Below are positions 33,948 to 42,045 of a DNA stretch of 64,000 nt, one piece after another (the first letter of the stretch is position 1; each line of letters begins with the position of its first letter). This stretch comes from Neobacillus mesonae (GTDB taxonomy: Bacteria; Bacillota; Bacilli; Bacillales; Cytobacillaceae). Where the stretch lies: contig NZ_JAMBNQ010000010.1 in the NCBI RefSeq assembly GCF_023715155.1, positions 62,001-126,000 of the forward strand, in the 5' to 3' direction. The notes beneath the pieces were generated by a model. That model did not search any database and was not told the DNA's origin. It saw nothing but the letters and a program-made list of their open reading frames with translations. The translations under genes were made by a program, and so were the position numbers.

Positions 33948-36293
33948 TTACTTCCCCTCGCTTTCTGAAATAGCGCGCCATACTTTTTCAGGGGTAAGCG
34001 GCATTTCAATGTCTTTTATTCCATATGGTTCTAATGCGTCCATAACGGCGTTCATGATTGCAGGGGTTGATGCGGTTGTTCCTGTCTCTCCAACCCCTTT
34101 AGCCCCAATCGGATTAACAGGGGACAAAGTTTCGGTAAAGGCTGTTTCAAATTTAGGGAAGAACCGTGCTTTTGGCATGGCATAATCCATGAATGTACCC
34201 GTCAAGTTTTGGCCATCCTTACTATAAACAATTCCTTCCCATAAAGCTTGACCTATTCCCTGGGCCAGCCCTCCATGTACCTGTCCTTCAGCTGTCAGCG
34301 GGTTAATGACACGCCCTACATCATCCACTGCCACATAACGCTTCAGTTCGATTTGTCCAGTTTCTTTATCCACTTCCACAACAGCAATATGGGTCCCAAA
34401 TGGATAGACAAAATTTTCCGGATCAAAATAGGACGAGGCTTCAAGGGAAGGCTCTATCCCTTCAGGCAGATTCCATGCCATATTCGCTGATTTGGCAATT
34501 TCCTTGAATGTCCGCTGCAAACTTGGCGATCCTTTAACAGAGAAAATGCCTTCTTCAAATACAATTTCCTCAACAGATACTTCAAGCTCATGTGCAGCAA
34601 TTTTCTTCGCCTTATCAATCACGCGGTCTGCTGCAATCGCGACAGAGGAGCCGCCAACTGCTACCGAGCGGGAGCCATATGTACCCCAGCCCATCGATAC
34701 AGACTTTGTATCACTAAAAACCAGTTCAATGTCATCCATCGGGATTCCCAGTTTTTCGGAAACAATTTGCCCAAATGTCGTTGCATGTCCTTGTCCATGA
34801 GGGGAAGTTCCACAATAGACGGTAACGCTGCCACGCGGATGGACGCGGACTGTAGCATTTTCCCATATCCCCCCTTGGAAGCCGATACCGCCTGCAACCT
34901 TTGACGGTCCAAAACCGCATAATTCTACATATGTGGAGAAGCCAATTCCGACTAATTTCCCTCTCTTGCGTAATTCCTTTTGTTCTTCTCTAAATTTTTG
35001 GTAATCAACCATTTCCAATGCCTTTGTGAGCGGCTTTTCATAGTCCCCGCTGTCGTATACAAGACCTTGTGCATTAGTAAAAGGGAAATCCTCTTTTTGA
35101 GCCATATTTATTCTTCGGATTTCAACTGGATCCATTCCAATCTCTTTCGCAAATAGATCGATTGCCCGTTCTATCTGGTAGGTTGATTCTGGCTTTCCAG
35201 CACCGCGGTATGCATCGGTTGGTGTGGTATTTGTATAAACTCCAAACGTCTCACACGAAGCATAGGGAATTTTATAAATGCCCGTAATCATTAACCCAAA
35301 GTCAATGGTTGAAACACCTGGTCCCATTGTCGATAAATACGCCCCTACATTATGGGTATTGGTCACCCGAAGCGCTGTTATAGTGCCATCCTTTTGCCCG
35401 TAAATTTCAACATCAATGACTTCGTCCCGTCCAAAGTTGGCTGCTGTGAAATGTTCGCTTCGTTCCTCAATCCATTTTACTGGCCGGCACAAATCGCGGG
35501 CCGCAAAGCCTACAAGAGCTTCATCAGGGTAGACGCCGATTTTGCCTCCAAAGCCGCCTCCCATATCTGGAGAAATTACTCTTAATTTTGCCTCAGTAAT
35601 ATCCAGTACTTCGGATAAAACCATTCGGTGGATATGAGGGTTTTGGGAGGTACACCAAAGTGTCAGTTCACCGGTTCCTGGATTGTACCGGCCAATAGCG
35701 GCACGTGTTTCAATTGGACTTGGCGCCACCCGTTGGACATAAAAACTTTGCTTAACAGATGCCTCTGCTTTTTCGCAAACCTCTTCAGGAACAGTACCCG
35801 CTTTCCAATGAAATGCAAGATTGTTCTCGATATCATCATGGACAAGTGGTGCATTATCTTTTAGTGATTCCTTTTGTCCTACGGCTGGAGAAAGTGTTTC
35901 ATATTCTACATCAATTAAATACATCGCATCTTTGACAGCATACCTGCCTTCCGCAATCACAAGGGCTACACCGTCACCAACATAACGAACACGGTCAATC
36001 GCCAGGGGATATTGCGGTGCTTCCTTTAAATCACAATCTGGAACATACCATGACGTAGGAACAGGTCCAATTTTCCCTTCAAGGTCTTTTCCCGTATAGA
36101 TGGCGACAACGCCAGGTACCTTTAAGGCTTCTTCAACATTGATTTTTTTAATCACAGCATGGGCATGCGGGCTTCGTAACACAGCAGCATGCAGCATACC
36201 AGGGAGTTGAATATCATCCGCAAAACTGCCATGACCAGTTATCAGCTTCGGATCTTCTTTTCGCTTCAATCGTGTACCAACAACCTTTGTCAT
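33948..36293 (-). CDS. Molybdenum hydroxylase large (Mo-binding) subunit
   Basis: 781 residues, catalytic subunit of an XDH/aldehyde-oxidase/CODH-type enzyme with the Mo-pterin cofactor. Visible: GTRLKRKEDPKLITGHGSFADD, Mo-cofactor loop DMGGGFGGKIGVYPDEA, the active-site loop TDAYRGAGKPE, QGQG-like SPHGQGHATTFGQI and the catalytic Glu in GAKGVGETG. True form I CO dehydrogenase has AYRCSFR with a Cu-ligating Cys; that Cys is absent here, so the substrate is not CO. An N-heterocycle or aldehyde is more likely. It overlaps the small-subunit gene at the TAATG junction. Confidence 0.92.
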   Translation of the reverse strand: MTKVVGTRLKRKEDPKLITGHGSFADDIQLPGMLHAAVLRSPHAHAVIKKINVEEALKVPGVVAIYTGKDLEGKIGPVPTSWYVPDCDLKEAPQYPLAIDRVRYVGDGVALVIAEGRYAVKDAMYLIDVEYETLSPAVGQKESLKDNAPLVHDDIENNLAFHWKAGTVPEEVCEKAEASVKQSFYVQRVAPSPIETRAAIGRYNPGTGELTLWCTSQNPHIHRMVLSEVLDITEAKLRVISPDMGGGFGGKIGVYPDEALVGFAARDLCRPVKWIEERSEHFTAANFGRDEVIDVEIYGQKDGTITALRVTNTHNVGAYLSTMGPGVSTIDFGLMITGIYKIPYASCETFGVYTNTTPTDAYRGAGKPESTYQIERAIDLFAKEIGMDPVEIRRINMAQKEDFPFTNAQGLVYDSGDYEKPLTKALEMVDYQKFREEQKELRKRGKLVGIGFSTYVELCGFGPSKVAGGIGFQGGIWENATVRVHPRGSVTVYCGTSPHGQGHATTFGQIVSEKLGIPMDDIELVFSDTKSVSMGWGTYGSRSVAVGGSSVAIAADRVIDKAKKIAAHELEVSVEEIVFEEGIFSVKGSPSLQRTFKEIAKSANMAWNLPEGIEPSLEASSYFDPENFVYPFGTHIAVVEVDKETGQIELKRYVAVDDVGRVINPLTAEGQVHGGLAQGIGQALWEGIVYSKDGQNLTGTFMDYAMPKARFFPKFETAFTETLSPVNPIGAKGVGETGTTASTPAIMNAVMDALEPYGIKDIEMPLTPEKVWRAISESEGK

Positions 36294-36811
36294 TATAAGC
36301 GCTCCTCTCCTACTAATTGAACTTCCGCTTCAGTTTCTCTCATAAGCTGTGCTGCATGTTTAACGGCATCCACAATAAATTGGTAGCCCGTACAACGGCA
36401 AATAACCCCTTCTAGACCTTCACGAATCTCTTCATCACTTGGATTAGGATTTTGTTGTAAGAGACCGACTGCTGCCATCATCACGCCAGGTGTACAATAG
36501 CCGCATTGCAAACCATGCTTTTCCCAAAAGCTTTGCTGCATAGGATGCAGATTCCCTACTTGTCCAAGACCCTCAACTGTTGTAATTTCAGACCCATCCG
36601 CTTGAACCGTCAACAATGTGCAAGATTTTACTGCCTGGCCGTCAACCAATACTGTACAAGCACCACATTGACTCGTATCACAGCCAATATGTGTACCTGT
36701 TAAACCAAGATTATCACGGATAAAGTGGGCTAAAAGCGTCCTTGGTTCCACTTCCGCACGTTTTTCATTTCCATTGATTTTCACCGTAACATTCACTTTT
36801 TCATTTCCCAT
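36293..36811 (-). CDS. Molybdenum hydroxylase 2Fe-2S subunit (CoxS/XdhC-like small subunit)
   Basis: 172 residues with two [2Fe-2S] clusters. The plant-ferredoxin-type cluster uses Cys44, Cys49, Cys52 and Cys64 (GCDTSQCGACTV...SC); the helical-domain cluster uses Cys103, Cys106, Cys138 and Cys140 (CGYC...CRC). Everything required for electron transfer from the Mo centre to FAD is present. Order in the operon is small, large, medium, with overlapping or touching genes, so a stoichiometric complex is expected. Confidence 0.94.
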   Translation of the reverse strand: MGNEKVNVTVKINGNEKRAEVEPRTLLAHFIRDNLGLTGTHIGCDTSQCGACTVLVDGQAVKSCTLLTVQADGSEITTVEGLGQVGNLHPMQQSFWEKHGLQCGYCTPGVMMAAVGLLQQNPNPSDEEIREGLEGVICRCTGYQFIVDAVKHAAQLMRETEAEVQLVGEERL

Positions 36812-36842
36812 TCACGGCACCTCCTAAAAGATTTCAATATAT

Positions 36843-37289
36843 TTAGACCAGCTGTTTTGCCTCTTTATCAATTTCTTTAAAAAATTGCCCTAGCACAACT
36901 TTGGCCACCCCGCTCATGACGCGCTGCCCAACTGAAGCAAGGACTCCTGTTAATTTCACTTCTGCACTGCATTGCAAGCGAGTGCCTTCTTCTATTTCTT
37001 CTAAAAACATATTGGCATCGGCATCAATTTCACCAGGTTTCCCCTTACCTTTCACGAGCAGCCGATAGGATTCAGGCTCATTTTTATCCACTTGTCGGAC
37101 ATCACCTGTAAATATTCCTTTAACAGGCCCTATGCTGATGCCAAGTTCTGAAGCAAAAGCATCTTCCGCAACTTCAACAAATGATTTGCAGCCTGGTAAT
37201 GCCCTTTGCAGCACCTCCTTATCTTGAATCGTTCTCCAAATCACTTCCCTCGGAATGCCTTTGAATGTATAAGTATGTTCAATATTCAA
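36843..37289 (-). CDS. CoxG-like SRPBCC protein
   Basis: 148-residue START/SRPBCC-fold protein of the carbon monoxide dehydrogenase subunit G family (IEHTYTFKGIPREVIWRTIQD, LPGCKSFVEV, GRLLVKGKG-like SYRLLVKGKGKPGEID). CoxG homologues recruit or mature the Mo hydroxylase at the membrane in CO-oxidising bacteria, and are also found with other Mo hydroxylases. It lacks the long membrane-anchoring tail of some homologues. It stands 31 bases ahead of the small-subunit gene. A 130-base gap with two palindromes separates it from pxpA. Confidence 0.88.
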   Translation of the reverse strand: MNIEHTYTFKGIPREVIWRTIQDKEVLQRALPGCKSFVEVAEDAFASELGISIGPVKGIFTGDVRQVDKNEPESYRLLVKGKGKPGEIDADANMFLEEIEEGTRLQCSAEVKLTGVLASVGQRVMSGVAKVVLGQFFKEIDKEAKQLV

Positions 37290-37311
37290 TTACAACATCT
37301 CCTTTAATTGT

Positions 37312-37332
37312 TTATTTGAAATATTCAAATAA
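37312..37332. promoter_or_regulatory. Perfect palindrome between pxpA and coxG
   Basis: TTATTTGAA-ATA-TTCAAATAA, 9-base arms. A second hairpin ATTCCCTTTT/AAAAGGGAAT lies at about 37348-37372. The palindrome could be an operator or part of a secondary promoter for the Mo-hydroxylase genes; no -24/-12 element is seen here. Confidence 0.5.
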
Positions 37333-37421
37333 TTTTTTACATACGTATTCCCTTTTTGGCTAAAAGGGAATATGTTTATTTCTATATAAAATGACTATCT
37401 TACAATAACAACTAATTTTTT

Positions 37422-38189
37422 TTAAAGGATTTTATGAATTGGGGCAACTTCAACATCATTTTGTTTTAAGACTTCAACAATCTTCTTTGCTAACATTGGA
37501 GCCCCCGGGGTATCACCATGGATACAAATCGTATCCGCCTTGATTGCTGCATCCTTACCATCGAAAGTTATAACACGTTCCTCTTTTACCATTCGGACAA
37601 CACGCTGGGCCAGAGCATCGTAATCACTGATTTCTGAGCCTTTCCTTGTTAATATAATCGAGCCGGTTTCAGTATGCTCGCGATCGGAATAGACCTCTCT
37701 TGCAACAGGAACCCCCATTTTGATTGCCTCTTCCATTACTTCTGATTGATTAAGGGCAAAGATAATCATTTCAGGATCAATGGCATGAATTGTTTCCAAA
37801 ATTGCCCTGGCCAATTCCTTATCTTCGGCTGCCTTCATGAATAAAGCACCATGTGGTTTACAATGCTGGATTCTCACCTTTTCAGCAGTACAAAACTCCC
37901 TCAATGCTCCTACCTGGTACAAGACATAATCCTTAATTTCTGATGGGGTGCATGTCATATATCGCCGGCCAAAACCTAAAAGATCAGGGAACCCGGGGTG
38001 AGCACCAATGCCAACATCATATTTCTTTGCAAGCTCCACTGTTCTTCTCATCACATGAGGATCCCCTGCATGGAATCCGCAGGCAATATTGGCTGACGTA
38101 ATATAAGGCATAATTTCCTCATCATTACCTATTTTATAAAGACCAAAGCTTTCCCCCATATCACAGTTCAAATCAACTTTAACCATCAT
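37422..38189 (-). CDS. pxpA: LamB/YcsF family 5-oxoprolinase subunit A
   Basis: 255 residues. The family blocks VDLNCDMGESFG, ITSANIACGFHAGDP, VGIGAHPGFPDLLGFGRR, CKPHGALFMKA and the C-terminal ICIHGDTPGAP are complete. The enzyme hydrolyses the activated lactam: with PxpB and PxpC it converts 5-oxoproline plus ATP to glutamate. In this operon it follows biotin carboxylase and BCCP genes, which suggests a related lactam or cyclic amide as substrate. The start at 38189 follows GGAAGAGGTGAA; earlier in-frame codons do not fit the family. Confidence 0.92.
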   Translation of the reverse strand: MMVKVDLNCDMGESFGLYKIGNDEEIMPYITSANIACGFHAGDPHVMRRTVELAKKYDVGIGAHPGFPDLLGFGRRYMTCTPSEIKDYVLYQVGALREFCTAEKVRIQHCKPHGALFMKAAEDKELARAILETIHAIDPEMIIFALNQSEVMEEAIKMGVPVAREVYSDREHTETGSIILTRKGSEISDYDALAQRVVRMVKEERVITFDGKDAAIKADTICIHGDTPGAPMLAKKIVEVLKQNDVEVAPIHKIL

Positions 38190-38248
38190 TTCACCTCTTC
38201 CTAAAAAGCAAGATATTTTCATTCATTCATAGAGTTCCTATTCGTGCA

Positions 38249-39598
38249 TTAGTTTTTTAGCAATTCAGTGTTTTGAGTAATAAATTGTGTTGTATAATTG
38301 CCGCGTTTAAATTGGTCGTTCTTCATAATTTGTTCAAGGAGCGGAAGATTTGTCTTAATTCCTTGAACCTCCATTCCTTCAAGTGTTTTTTGCATTTTTT
38401 CAATAGCTTGTTCACGAGAGATGCCATGAACAATAATTTTTCCAATCATCGGGTCATAAAACGGAGTGACCTTGCTGCCGCTTTGAAAGCCAAAGTCATA
38501 TCTTGTATCCTCATGTAATTCAAGTTTGGTAATCACTCCAGGGCTTGGGAAGAAAGTAACTGGATCCTCTGCATAAAGACGGCATTCAATCGCATGACCT
38601 GTTTTTGAAATTTCTTCTTGTTTAAAAGAAAGAGCTTCTTTCGCAGCAATCTTTAATTGCAGCTCTACTAAATCTAACCCTGTGATTTCTTCTGTTACGG
38701 GATGTTCCACCTGAAGGCGGGTGTTCATTTCTAGAAAGTAAAAGTTCTTATGTTCATCAAAAATAAATTCCATTGTACCGACATTCGTATACCCAATTTG
38801 TTTAACACCGCGAACTGCTGCTTCCAATAGCTGCATTCTAAGTTCTTCGTCTAAATATGGGGATGGGCTTTCCTCGATCACTTTTTGATTCCGCCTCTGA
38901 ATCGAACATTCCCGTTCATATAGATGCATCACATTCCCATGGGAATCGGCAACAACTTGTACTTCAATGTGACGAGGCTGGGAGATCCATTTTTCTAGAA
39001 AAACCGTGCCATCATTAAAATAAGAATTAGCCATTTGTCTGGTTTTATCAAAGACCTTTGCTAATTCTTCCTGGTTATGTACAAGCTGCATCCCGATACC
39101 ACCGCCGCCGGCACTTGCTTTTAACATCAGCGGAAACCCAAGTTCACCAGCAATTTTGATGGCTTCCTCAATAGAATCAATGCTTTGATCTGTTCCCGGT
39201 ACAACCGGAACCCCTGCTTTTTGCATTTGAATCCGAGACTCAAGTTTGCTGCCCATAAGGCCGATTGTTTCTGCTGAAGGACCGATAAAAACAATATTTT
39301 CCTCTTCACAGCGTTTAACAAATTCAGGATTTTCAGATAAAAAACCATAACCTGGGTGAATAGCATCAGCATTTGTTTCTTTTGCTGCCTGGATTACTTT
39401 TTCTATATTTAGATAACTTTTTTTCGCTTGTGCCGGTCCAATGCAAACGGCCTCTGCTGCCTCACTTACATGTAATGACTCAGCATCTGCTTCAGAATAA
39501 ACTGCTACTGTCTCAATGCCAAGTTTGTCACAAGTGCGGATAATTCTTCTGGCAATTTCCCCTCTGTTTGCAATCAGCACTTTTTTAAAATAGGCCAT
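38249..39598 (-). CDS. Biotin carboxylase (AccC-like)
   Basis: 449 residues, the full ATP-grasp biotin carboxylase: GEIARRIIRTCDKLGIETVAVYSEAD, HPGYGFLSENPEF, glycine-rich KASAGGGGIGMQLV, and EMNTRLQVEHPVTEEITGLD. It carboxylates biotin on the adjacent carrier protein using bicarbonate and ATP. A housekeeping AccC normally sits with accB; here the neighbours are pxpC and pxpA, so it is more likely a dedicated catabolic carboxylase. A spacing of 43 bases to the carrier gene indicates the same transcript. Confidence 0.93.
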   Translation of the reverse strand: MAYFKKVLIANRGEIARRIIRTCDKLGIETVAVYSEADAESLHVSEAAEAVCIGPAQAKKSYLNIEKVIQAAKETNADAIHPGYGFLSENPEFVKRCEEENIVFIGPSAETIGLMGSKLESRIQMQKAGVPVVPGTDQSIDSIEEAIKIAGELGFPLMLKASAGGGGIGMQLVHNQEELAKVFDKTRQMANSYFNDGTVFLEKWISQPRHIEVQVVADSHGNVMHLYERECSIQRRNQKVIEESPSPYLDEELRMQLLEAAVRGVKQIGYTNVGTMEFIFDEHKNFYFLEMNTRLQVEHPVTEEITGLDLVELQLKIAAKEALSFKQEEISKTGHAIECRLYAEDPVTFFPSPGVITKLELHEDTRYDFGFQSGSKVTPFYDPMIGKIIVHGISREQAIEKMQKTLEGMEVQGIKTNLPLLEQIMKNDQFKRGNYTTQFITQNTELLKN

Positions 39599-39641
39599 CT
39601 GTGCAATCTCCCTTCTTCTCCAAAAATAACCACTACAAAAA

Positions 39642-39890
39642 TTATTGTTCTATAATGACAGCAACTTCTTGTCCAGCATCAATAAGGTCTTCATTCTCCA
39701 CAAAGTATTGTGCAAGAACGCCATCATTCTCCGCTTTAATCTCGTAAAAGCTTTTCATTACTTCGACAAGTCCAATCACGTCTCCCGCCTTGACATTGCC
39801 GCCTTCTTTTACATATTCCTCTTTATCTGGTGCTGGTTTCCGATAAAACACACCCGGAATTGGTGATAAAACTGATTTTTGATTAGCCAT
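39642..39890 (-). CDS. Small biotin carboxyl carrier protein
   Basis: 82 residues comprising just one biotinyl domain: SPIPGVFYRKPAPDKEEYVKEGGNVKAGD, then VEVMKSFYEIKAENDG. Lys46 in VMKS is the biotinylation site; most carriers have MKM, so the Ser after Lys is a minor variant also typical of carriers from such pxp clusters. It lacks the Pro/Ala-rich N-terminal extension of AccB. Adjacent to biotin carboxylase and pxpC, it completes a split urea-carboxylase-like set. Confidence 0.88.
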   Translation of the reverse strand: MANQKSVLSPIPGVFYRKPAPDKEEYVKEGGNVKAGDVIGLVEVMKSFYEIKAENDGVLAQYFVENEDLIDAGQEVAVIIEQ

Positions 39891-40881
39891 TTTGTACTCC
39901 CCCTGCTTGTCTGATTATTTGCTCTTTTATTTGTTGGATTTTGTTTTGGTACTCTTTCCGAATTTCAAGTGCTTCATTGATATCAACCGCGACAAAGCGG
40001 ACTTTATCATTCGTTTTGATTTGTGCCATCTTATCTAAATCAGTGCTGATAATCGTACAAATTGTGGCATACCCGCCTCCTGTTACCGCATCATTTAATA
40101 AAGCAATCGGCTCGACTCCATCAGGGACTTGTATCGAACCAATCGGATAGCCTAAATCCACAACATTTGAAGGATTACTCCCGGCGCCAAATGGCTGTTC
40201 ACGCTCCACAAAGTTTAAGCGTTCGCCCTTAAAACGATACCCAACCCGATTTGCCTCTGGTGTGACTGTCCAATCAATTGAAAAGAACCTTTCTTTACTT
40301 TCTTCTGTTAGGCGATAACTACATAATCCAACAATAACCCGTACTTCGTGATGTTTTGAAAATGTTGGAATGAGGTGATCACTAATACGTGTTCCAACCG
40401 CAATGTCTGTTTCATTCTCCGTGCCGATTTTTAGCACATCTCCTGCTTGAAGCGGGCGGCCTTCATACCCGCCGATGCCGCATAAAGTGTAAGTAGCACG
40501 GGAATCCATTACAAGCGGTACATCAATTCCGCCGGCAACCGCAAGATAAACACGGGCACCCTGTTTAATAAAATCAAATGACAAAACATCTCCTGTTTTC
40601 ACTTGCAGTGTTTCCCACATACCCACAGGTCTGTCATTGATTTTTGGCTGCATCACACCTCCAGTAACGGCGATGACTGCATCTTGTTGGAACTCAAGCA
40701 CTGGTCCCATATAAGTAATCTCCAAAACTGCTGCATTCTCTTTATTGCCAACAAGCAGATTGCCAGCTATGTAGGAATACTTATCCATTACTCCTGATGG
40801 CGGCATCCCTACTTCGTAATAGCCAATTCTTCCGAAATCCTGTACAGTGGTTTGCAGACCAGGACTGTTGACTTTAATCAT
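39883..40881 (-). CDS. pxpC: 5-oxoprolinase/urea-carboxylase-like subunit C, copy 2
   Basis: KipA/PxpC (AHS2) family, 332 residues: GLQTTVQDFGRIGYYEVGMPPSGVMDKYSY, AVAGGIDVPLVMDSRATY, PFGAGSNPSNVVDLGYPIGSI and NDAVTGGGYATICTIIS. It overlaps the pxpB2 stop and the carrier start, so the genes are translationally coupled. In urea carboxylase the homologous domain is the carboxyltransferase working with AHS1, BC and BCCP, all of which are here as separate proteins. Confidence 0.9.
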   Translation of the reverse strand: MIKVNSPGLQTTVQDFGRIGYYEVGMPPSGVMDKYSYIAGNLLVGNKENAAVLEITYMGPVLEFQQDAVIAVTGGVMQPKINDRPVGMWETLQVKTGDVLSFDFIKQGARVYLAVAGGIDVPLVMDSRATYTLCGIGGYEGRPLQAGDVLKIGTENETDIAVGTRISDHLIPTFSKHHEVRVIVGLCSYRLTEESKERFFSIDWTVTPEANRVGYRFKGERLNFVEREQPFGAGSNPSNVVDLGYPIGSIQVPDGVEPIALLNDAVTGGGYATICTIISTDLDKMAQIKTNDKVRFVAVDINEALEIRKEYQNKIQQIKEQIIRQAGGVQNG

Positions 40882-41750
40882 GCATACAACCTCCTTAATA
40901 CCGACTCTGAGAACGCCTTCGGATTTTCAAGTACATCTTGTGGTTTAAACGTAATATCCTTCGTTAAATAACGGAATTCGCCGTTTTCCACCTGTTTTCG
41001 AATATCCTCATATTCGTCCATTGAAATGCTTCGATAACGGAAAACATCTCCCTGTCTCGGGAAGGTCATCGATTCTTTGAAATCATACAACCGCTGCTCT
41101 TTTTCAAAAATTGGCGCTGCAGCTGTTCCAAATAGTTGGTAACCGCCTGCACCTTGCACTGGGTAGATTACCGCAAATGCTCCACCAAAGCCAAAAGCTC
41201 TTTCTGGCGTAAAGGTTCTTGGGCGAACATATTTTGGGGCTTCAATTTGCTGTTCGTTTGGCACCATTTGATAACACCATGGTAATCCAGGCACAAACCC
41301 AATCATCGAAACCAGATAAGGACTGTCTGTAATCGCTTTAATCAACTCTTCCTTTGACTGAAAGCCATTCGTACGTGCTACATATTCAAGATCAGTCGAT
41401 GATGGATCTTGATGTCGGTCGCGGAAACGCATTAATGCTTCATGTGTCCAGGGATCCTCAAATAAAATCGGTACATCAACAGCACGAGCGGTAATTTCAA
41501 AATTCTCTAACGAAACCTCTTCCTCAAGCTCTTTCAATTTTGCAATTAATGTATCAGGATGGATTACTTCAGGATTAAATCGAACCATATAGGAAGCATT
41601 GGAAGGACAAATATCTAAGATTCCTGGAACCTTTTCTTCTCTTAATGTCCTTGTAATGGCCATCGCCTGAAAATTAATCTCCAGACTCATCGCCTCAGAT
41701 AATTCAACAAAAATAAATTCGTCACCGCCATATTCATAACGACTCAACAA
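40878..41750 (-). CDS. pxpB: 5-oxoprolinase/urea-carboxylase-like subunit B, copy 2
   Basis: KipI/PxpB (AHS1) family, 290 residues: YGGDEFIFVELSEAMSLEINFQAMAITRTLR, LDICPSNASYMVRFNPE, DSPYLVSMIGFVPGLPWCYQM, FGFGGAFAVIYPVQGAGGYQLFG and PRQGDVFRYRSI. It starts at TTG (41750 or 41747) behind GCGAGGTGACGG. It is the first gene of the sigma-54-controlled operon that continues through coxM-like at 33089. Copy 1 (28714-29598) shares all motifs but is clearly diverged. Confidence 0.9.
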   Translation of the reverse strand: MLSRYEYGGDEFIFVELSEAMSLEINFQAMAITRTLREEKVPGILDICPSNASYMVRFNPEVIHPDTLIAKLKELEEEVSLENFEITARAVDVPILFEDPWTHEALMRFRDRHQDPSSTDLEYVARTNGFQSKEELIKAITDSPYLVSMIGFVPGLPWCYQMVPNEQQIEAPKYVRPRTFTPERAFGFGGAFAVIYPVQGAGGYQLFGTAAAPIFEKEQRLYDFKESMTFPRQGDVFRYRSISMDEYEDIRKQVENGEFRYLTKDITFKPQDVLENPKAFSESVLRRLYA

Positions 41751-41786
41751 CCGTCACCTCGCAAAAAATATTTACACTATTGAGTA

Positions 41787-41805
41787 TTGCAAATTTCATG
41801 CCAAG
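41787..41805 (-). promoter_or_regulatory. Sigma-54 (-24/-12) promoter of the pxp/Mo-hydroxylase operon
   Basis: On the minus strand the sequence TTGGCATGAAATTTGCAA matches the sigma-54 consensus TTGGCAC-N4/5-TTGCA with the GG and GC at the required 10-base spacing; only the C after GGCA is T. It stands about 37 bases before the first codon of pxpB2, and a matching activator is encoded in the same cluster. Confidence 0.82.
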
Positions 41806-41864
41806 TTGTAATTTGCCGATTTATCAGACTATTCACGTGACTTGAAAGCTCATTCGCCTTTATT

Positions 41865-41903
41865 TCTTTCAAAAATGAAATTTACTCTTTCGTTTTTGAA
41901 AGA
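41865..41903. promoter_or_regulatory. Inverted repeat, probable enhancer site of the sigma-54 regulator
   Basis: TCTTTCAAAAATGAAA, seven bases, TTTCGTTTTTGAAAGA: 16-base arms with 15 matches, centred about 90 bases upstream of the -24/-12 promoter. That is the usual distance for an upstream activating site of an enhancer-binding protein. Confidence 0.65.
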
Positions 41904-41988
41904 TTAAATTCACTTTGATAGCCATAACCTCTTGAAGGGGCTAGACATTTTTCAAAGTAACAATATATAAATTCTGATAATATAAAGA

Positions 41989-42025
41989 AAAGGCCCAGTT
42001 TCAAATTTGAAACTGAGCCTTTTTC
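41989..42025. terminator. Terminator of the aminotransferase gene
   Basis: AAGGCCCAGTTTCAAA/TTTGAAACTGAGCCTT with T-rich flanks on both strands. It separates ilvE from the sigma-54 promoter region. Confidence 0.88.
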
Positions 42026-42045
42026 GTGAAATAGAATATGATTTA

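Noticed and set aside
33089-37289. Aerobic CO dehydrogenase operon
   Set aside because: The large subunit lacks the Cu-ligating Cys motif of form I CODH.
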